From NCBI GenBank assembly GCA_025060195.1, contig JANXCQ010000032.1, positions 7,060-45,209 of the forward strand: a DNA stretch of 38,150 bases, given 5' to 3'. A program made the position numbers and the translations under genes. The notes beneath the pieces are model-generated. The model was not told the origin of the DNA and did not search any database. It saw only the letters and a program-made list of their open reading frames with translations. Of this stretch, positions 34,511-38,150 are shown one piece after another (the first letter of the stretch is position 1; each line of letters starts with the position of its first letter). The DNA is from Gemmatales bacterium. Its GTDB lineage: Bacteria; Planctomycetota; Planctomycetia; Gemmatales; HRBIN36.

Positions 34511-36880
34511 TCAGCGGTTGAAGGCGATGCCAAAGAAGAAGACCCGACGCAGATCTCCGGGTTCTCTGATAATCGGGAAGCCCCAGTCTAAAGCAATAGG
34601 GGCAGGGCCTAGCATGGGCACATTTATACGTAAGCCGATACCTGTCGAGAGGCGGAACTTATCAAGACTTACTTCGCTATCCACGGTACCAAAGTCGGTA
34701 AATGCAACCGCATAGATCATATCGTTGGCTAATAGTGGGATTTGATATTCCACCGTACCAAGTGCCTCAAACGTGCCGCCTACGTTCAGACCATTAACCC
34801 GTGGACCGACCCCGCGGAAGCGGAAGCCACGGAGCGTACGGAATCCACCCGCGTAGAAGCGATCAAACAGAGGCGTGTCATCACCAGCCCAACCTATAAT
34901 ACCGCGGGCCACCAGAACGTGTCGTCCAGAACCATCCGGTCGCTCATATATAGTCCAATATTTGCTACCCTCTGCGGTCAAAATAGGATAGTTAAAGTCA
35001 CCCAGGCCGTGCTCATAAGCCAGTTCTAGGAAACTTCCAGTAGTAGCGCGGATAATCGAATCGCGGGTATCGCGAATGATCGAGATGCGAGGGGCAACTA
35101 CTAAGTTATGGCCTGCCACTTCTTGAAAGTCTCTAGGTGCATTGGGCGGGAAACTATAGACCTTGACGTCTTCCAGACGCAGCCCGACGTTGAAGCTCCA
35201 CTCCGGATACTCGGGCCAAAATCGGCGTCCTATGGTGATACGGCCACCCGTGCGTTGTTCAGTAAATTCATCGAAAATCCGGGTATAGTAGTAACCGCCA
35301 ACCCCTAAGCTATAAGGACTATCAAACAAGCGCGGTTCACGCCAGCTGATGCTGTAGCGGCTAACCTCAGTACCTGGGATAGCCTCGATGCGCAATTCTT
35401 GCCCTGCCCCACGAAAAGCGCGGCCACTGGTCAGATCCGCCCAGAAATCATCCCAACTGGTCAGACGTGGGAAACCGAAAATGTCAAAATTTCGCTCATT
35501 CAGCACGATGCTAAGATTCGCCCCATAATCAGTGCTGAAAGCCGCCCCAATGAGCAACGAGCCAGTGCGGTCTTCGTTAACGACCACCAGCAAGTCCTTG
35601 TAGGGTGACGGATCGTGCTCATTGAGTATGGTAATAGTGGGTCGAATCCCCAGGACGGGATCTTCCTTGAAAATTCTCAGTCGAGAGAGGTTCCGCTCGC
35701 TTTCAACGATAGCGGTGCGATCGAAAATTTGCCCTGGTTCCAGGCCAATTAGTTCTCGGCGGATCACGCGATCCTGAGTCACTGTGTTACCCACAATGTA
35801 AATTTCCCCAACCCGATAGGGTTGTGGGGGCTGGGGTAGTGGACCTTCGTTCACTTGATAAACGACTACAGCAACCCCTGGTTCTTCCGTGTATTTCACG
35901 ACTGGCTGAACGTCGGCAAAAATATAGCCACGCTTCCAATATTCATCGCGCATCTCCCGCGCGCTAGCTTGCACGACATTGGCATTGTAGGGCTGTCCCT
36001 TCTCAGTCTTATCGTGTGCCAGGAGCACCTCAGACTCTAAGAGACGATTGCCTGCCACTTCCGACTTAGCCAGAAACGATCGCGGACCTTCCTCAATGAC
36101 AAAGACTACGTCCACTCGGTTTGTCCCAGGCTGAAGGAAAACTTTCCGCCCGATGCGTGCCTCAAAAAATCCAAAGGTGTGGTAATACTTGAGTAAACGC
36201 AAGACATCATTGTCTAGTTGTTCCGGATTGTATTCTCCAAAAAAGCCGAAGATACTCGCACTGGATTCGATCTGTGTTTTCAGCCGTGCGTCGCTGACGA
36301 AGCGGTTGCCTTCGAACCGGATGCTATTGATTCGGATAACCGGGCCCTCCGTAATGCGAAAAACGACACGCAAATCGTCCGATTTCTTTCCCTCAACCAG
36401 CTCCACGTGTGCCAAAAGTCGGCCCTTTTCCTTATACTTGCGTTCAAGCGCCTCGCGAGCCCGCCAATTCAAAGCGGGATCCATCGGCCCCCCTGGGCGC
36501 AGGCCAGTAATCTCCTCGAGCTCTCTGCGGCTAAGATGCTTAGCGCCCTCATAGATTACTTCCTTGATCGTCGGGCGCTCGACAACGCGGAAGATGACAA
36601 TCACGCCGTCGGCAGTGCGTGCTTCCGCAGGGCGAACGTCGGCGAACCAATTGGTCTCCATCAGTCGACGAATGTCATCCTGAATTTCCGCGGGGTTATA
36701 AACGCATCCCGGTCGGGTTCGCAGCATGTTGAGAAGGGTTTGTTCTGGTTGGCGCCGGGCACCTTCAATACGAACGTCAGTAACCACTAACTCCTGCGAC
36801 TGGCCTGACGCCCGCAGCATAAGCCCACCGATAGTGGCTGCGAAAACTATGGCGACCAGGCTCTCCCGGTTCCAGTTCAT
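34511..36880 (-). CDS. bamA: Outer membrane protein assembly factor BamA
   Basis: A 789-aa Omp85 protein that folds and inserts outer-membrane beta-barrels. Residues 1-27 are a signal peptide (SLVAIVFAATIGGLML). Five POTRA domains follow, each ending near an EGP-type turn (for example FRVVERP, FRITEGP, FVIEEGP, YQVNEGP). The barrel begins about residue 430 with TGSLLIGAAFSTDYG. The conserved loop-6 motif appears as LRGFRFRGVGPR. The C-terminus reads VFFFGIAFNR, with Asn-Arg after the aromatic residue that normally ends the barrel. ATG 36880 is preferred because it gives a clean signal peptide; the frame extends to a TTG at 36913. Neither has a strong ribosome site. Confidence 0.95.
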   Translation of the reverse strand: MNWNRESLVAIVFAATIGGLMLRASGQSQELVVTDVRIEGARRQPEQTLLNMLRTRPGCVYNPAEIQDDIRRLMETNWFADVRPAEARTADGVIVIFRVVERPTIKEVIYEGAKHLSRRELEEITGLRPGGPMDPALNWRAREALERKYKEKGRLLAHVELVEGKKSDDLRVVFRITEGPVIRINSIRFEGNRFVSDARLKTQIESSASIFGFFGEYNPEQLDNDVLRLLKYYHTFGFFEARIGRKVFLQPGTNRVDVVFVIEEGPRSFLAKSEVAGNRLLESEVLLAHDKTEKGQPYNANVVQASAREMRDEYWKRGYIFADVQPVVKYTEEPGVAVVVYQVNEGPLPQPPQPYRVGEIYIVGNTVTQDRVIRRELIGLEPGQIFDRTAIVESERNLSRLRIFKEDPVLGIRPTITILNEHDPSPYKDLLVVVNEDRTGSLLIGAAFSTDYGANLSIVLNERNFDIFGFPRLTSWDDFWADLTSGRAFRGAGQELRIEAIPGTEVSRYSISWREPRLFDSPYSLGVGGYYYTRIFDEFTEQRTGGRITIGRRFWPEYPEWSFNVGLRLEDVKVYSFPPNAPRDFQEVAGHNLVVAPRISIIRDTRDSIIRATTGSFLELAYEHGLGDFNYPILTAEGSKYWTIYERPDGSGRHVLVARGIIGWAGDDTPLFDRFYAGGFRTLRGFRFRGVGPRVNGLNVGGTFEALGTVEYQIPLLANDMIYAVAFTDFGTVDSEVSLDKFRLSTGIGLRINVPMLGPAPIALDWGFPIIREPGDLRRVFFFGIAFNR

Positions 36881-37660
36881 ATGAGGACAATCATTCCCTG
36901 TCGGTATAATCAAAATCGTGGAGTGAAATGTAAGTTTGCTGCTGTCTTTGTTGCTTTGCCACGCTACTTAGCAGAGCTTCTAAATGACGCAACATCAGGT
37001 GAATGATAAGCAGGTTCGGCGTCGGTTACGCGCTTTCTAAGGCCATATCTTCATTGAAAAGGCGTTGACCACGCTGCAGCGAAATAGTAGCCTGGGCTCA
37101 TAACCAGTCCGCTAGGCTATGTCAAGCACAGTGCCAAGCTAAAATCCACGGCGCACACGTCTGCCATAGTTAAGTGCACCTGCCTCTATTCCCAGCAGAA
37201 ATTCCCAGAAAACTATGCAACTCATTGACAAGCTGCGGTCGAGCGGATATGCAAAGTGCTGTCGCAAGCCGGGATTTCCGGGGCATTGTGCAGACCGGTT
37301 AGAGGCTGTAAGCCACCCCTCACAAGGCGCGCCAAATAGTTCTCGCTAATAACCGCATCGGTACACCGCGCGTATTCCCATAAATACCGCTCTCCATTAC
37401 TGGCTGTGTCGTTTTCGCTCTGGCGCTGGGTGTCTCACGAGTACGCCAGCAATCGCCCAAAATGTCAACCGCCAATCCAAGTCTGCCGCCGTATTATGTA
37501 CCGCATACCTGTCCGGCTGCCACAACCATTTGAGGCAGGGCAAACGGAAGGTTAAATGTGCTCTGAGTGGAAGCTATTTCCACTACTGGGCCAGGCCTTT
37601 TTCGCAGGCGGAAGTTTCCATACATTGGCAGCGGATAGAAATAGGGGTCGGGAGGGGGTG
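36881..37660. other. Intergenic region between bamA and pyrB, no gene recognised
   Basis: This 780-base stretch lies between two divergent genes. A plus-strand TATAAT occurs at 36905-36910 without a good -35. A hairpin, AGTGGAA/TTCCACT, at 37566-37584 and a five-T run at 37598-37602 lie just ahead of pyrB. I see no tRNA or PyrR-type binding loop, and short frames lack ribosome sites. Confidence 0.5.
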
Positions 37661-38150
37661 ATGGAGAGCACCGCGGAACTGCGCGAGGAATTGGCCCACT
37701 GGCAGCAGCGGCATTTGTTGAGTCTGGAGGAGTTATCGCGGGAGGAAATCGAAACTGTGTTGCGGGTGACCGACCGCTTTCGTTCCTGGATGCAGACGGA
37801 ACGGGGCAAGTGGCCTCTGCTGGCGGGCCGTCTCGTGGTCAATCTGTTTTTCGAGCCGAGCACGCGGACGCGGATCAGCTTTTCGCTCGCGGCACGCCGC
37901 CTGGGCGCCGATACCGTGGACTTCACCGTAACGGGTTCGAGCGTGGCCAAGGGAGAATCGTTCATTGACACAGCCAAGAATCTGGAGGCGATGGGCGCCG
38001 ACTTTATGGTCGTACGCCATAGCTCTGCCGGAGCACCACAATTGTTAGCCCAACATCTCCGATGTTCCATTATCAACGCAGGGGACGGTGCTCATGAGCA
38101 TCCGACCCAGGGCCTGCTCGATGTGTACACCATTCGGCAATACAAAGGGC
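37661..38150 (+). CDS. pyrB: Aspartate carbamoyltransferase, 5' part (cut by the right edge)
   Basis: The frame is open to the right edge, so only about 163 residues are present out of roughly 310. The enzyme makes N-carbamoyl-L-aspartate in pyrimidine synthesis. The carbamoyl-phosphate site FFEPSTRTRISF, the SSVAKGES loop and GDGAHEHPTQGLLD are all intact. HLLSLEELSREEIETVL is the typical N-terminal block. ATG 37661 follows GGAGG by five bases. The frame also continues upstream without a stop to ATG 37556, which would add 35 residues; that start is less likely, because the added sequence does not resemble PyrB. The upstream hairpin may take part in control. Confidence 0.95.
   Translation, partial: MESTAELREELAHWQQRHLLSLEELSREEIETVLRVTDRFRSWMQTERGKWPLLAGRLVVNLFFEPSTRTRISFSLAARRLGADTVDFTVTGSSVAKGESFIDTAKNLEAMGADFMVVRHSSAGAPQLLAQHLRCSIINAGDGAHEHPTQGLLDVYTIRQYKG

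Noticed and set aside
37552..38076. 174-codon minus-strand frame at the right edge
   Set aside because: It is antisense to the intact pyrB frame, which carries unmistakable carbamoyltransferase motifs.
1..38150. CRISPR array, tRNA or mobile element
   Set aside because: No spaced identical repeats, no T-loop-like GGTTCRA with acceptor pairing in gaps, and no transposase or integrase motif.

Overview
The window looks like chromosomal DNA of a planctomycete, probably from the Gemmatales side of the phylum. This is inferred from gene content: a Gfo/Idh/MocA oxidoreductase with a twin-arginine leader beside a DoxX-like membrane protein, a DUF1080 protein, a DUF4058 fragment, a PQQ-type beta-propeller, a membrane-anchored Ser/Thr kinase, a subtilase with an LExR-type N-terminal motif, and several large secreted or membrane proteins of unrecognised family. 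A five-POTRA BamA shows a diderm envelope. I see no phage genes, transposases, CRISPR arrays, rRNA or tRNA.

Layout. 1-362: 3' end of a DUF4058 gene. 474-4667 (minus): radical SAM protein, then DoxX-like protein and Gfo/Idh/MocA oxidoreductase. 4668-6032: 1.36 kb with no recognisable gene. 6033-8605: a DUF1080 protein converging on the Mg2+ channel mgtE, which is divergent from infA. 8695-14407: a secreted HEAT/STN-like protein, divergent from pdxA and a 961-aa zinc-ribbon/Ig-like/transmembrane protein. 14436-18863 (minus): aguB-aguA-hemH-rarA, in which aguB and aguA abut exactly and would convert agmatine to putrescine. 18968-20191: PQQ propeller. 20270-23510 (minus): Ser/Thr kinase then hemL. 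23841-26294: subtilase with a P domain. 26343-28656 (minus): a 172-aa unknown overlapping an SNF2 helicase. 28891-29758: a VOC protein and a possible small lipoprotein. 29824-34176 (minus): prpB, a citrate/2-methylcitrate synthase, a TPR membrane protein and an M42 aminopeptidase, tightly packed. 34511-36880 (minus): bamA. 37661 to the right edge: pyrB, truncated by the window end.

Most genes are housekeeping (translation initiation, heme, PLP, pyrimidine and polyamine synthesis, outer-membrane assembly, replication repair). The less ordinary material is the uncharacterised pair beside SNF2, the 961-aa protein, the DoxX protein with a long soluble insert, a 46-codon ORF with a consensus ribosome binding site, an out-of-frame mini-ORF using the infA Shine-Dalgarno, and 9-bp-period TACAAYCG repeats in two intergenic regions. 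I found no clear new defence or mobile system.
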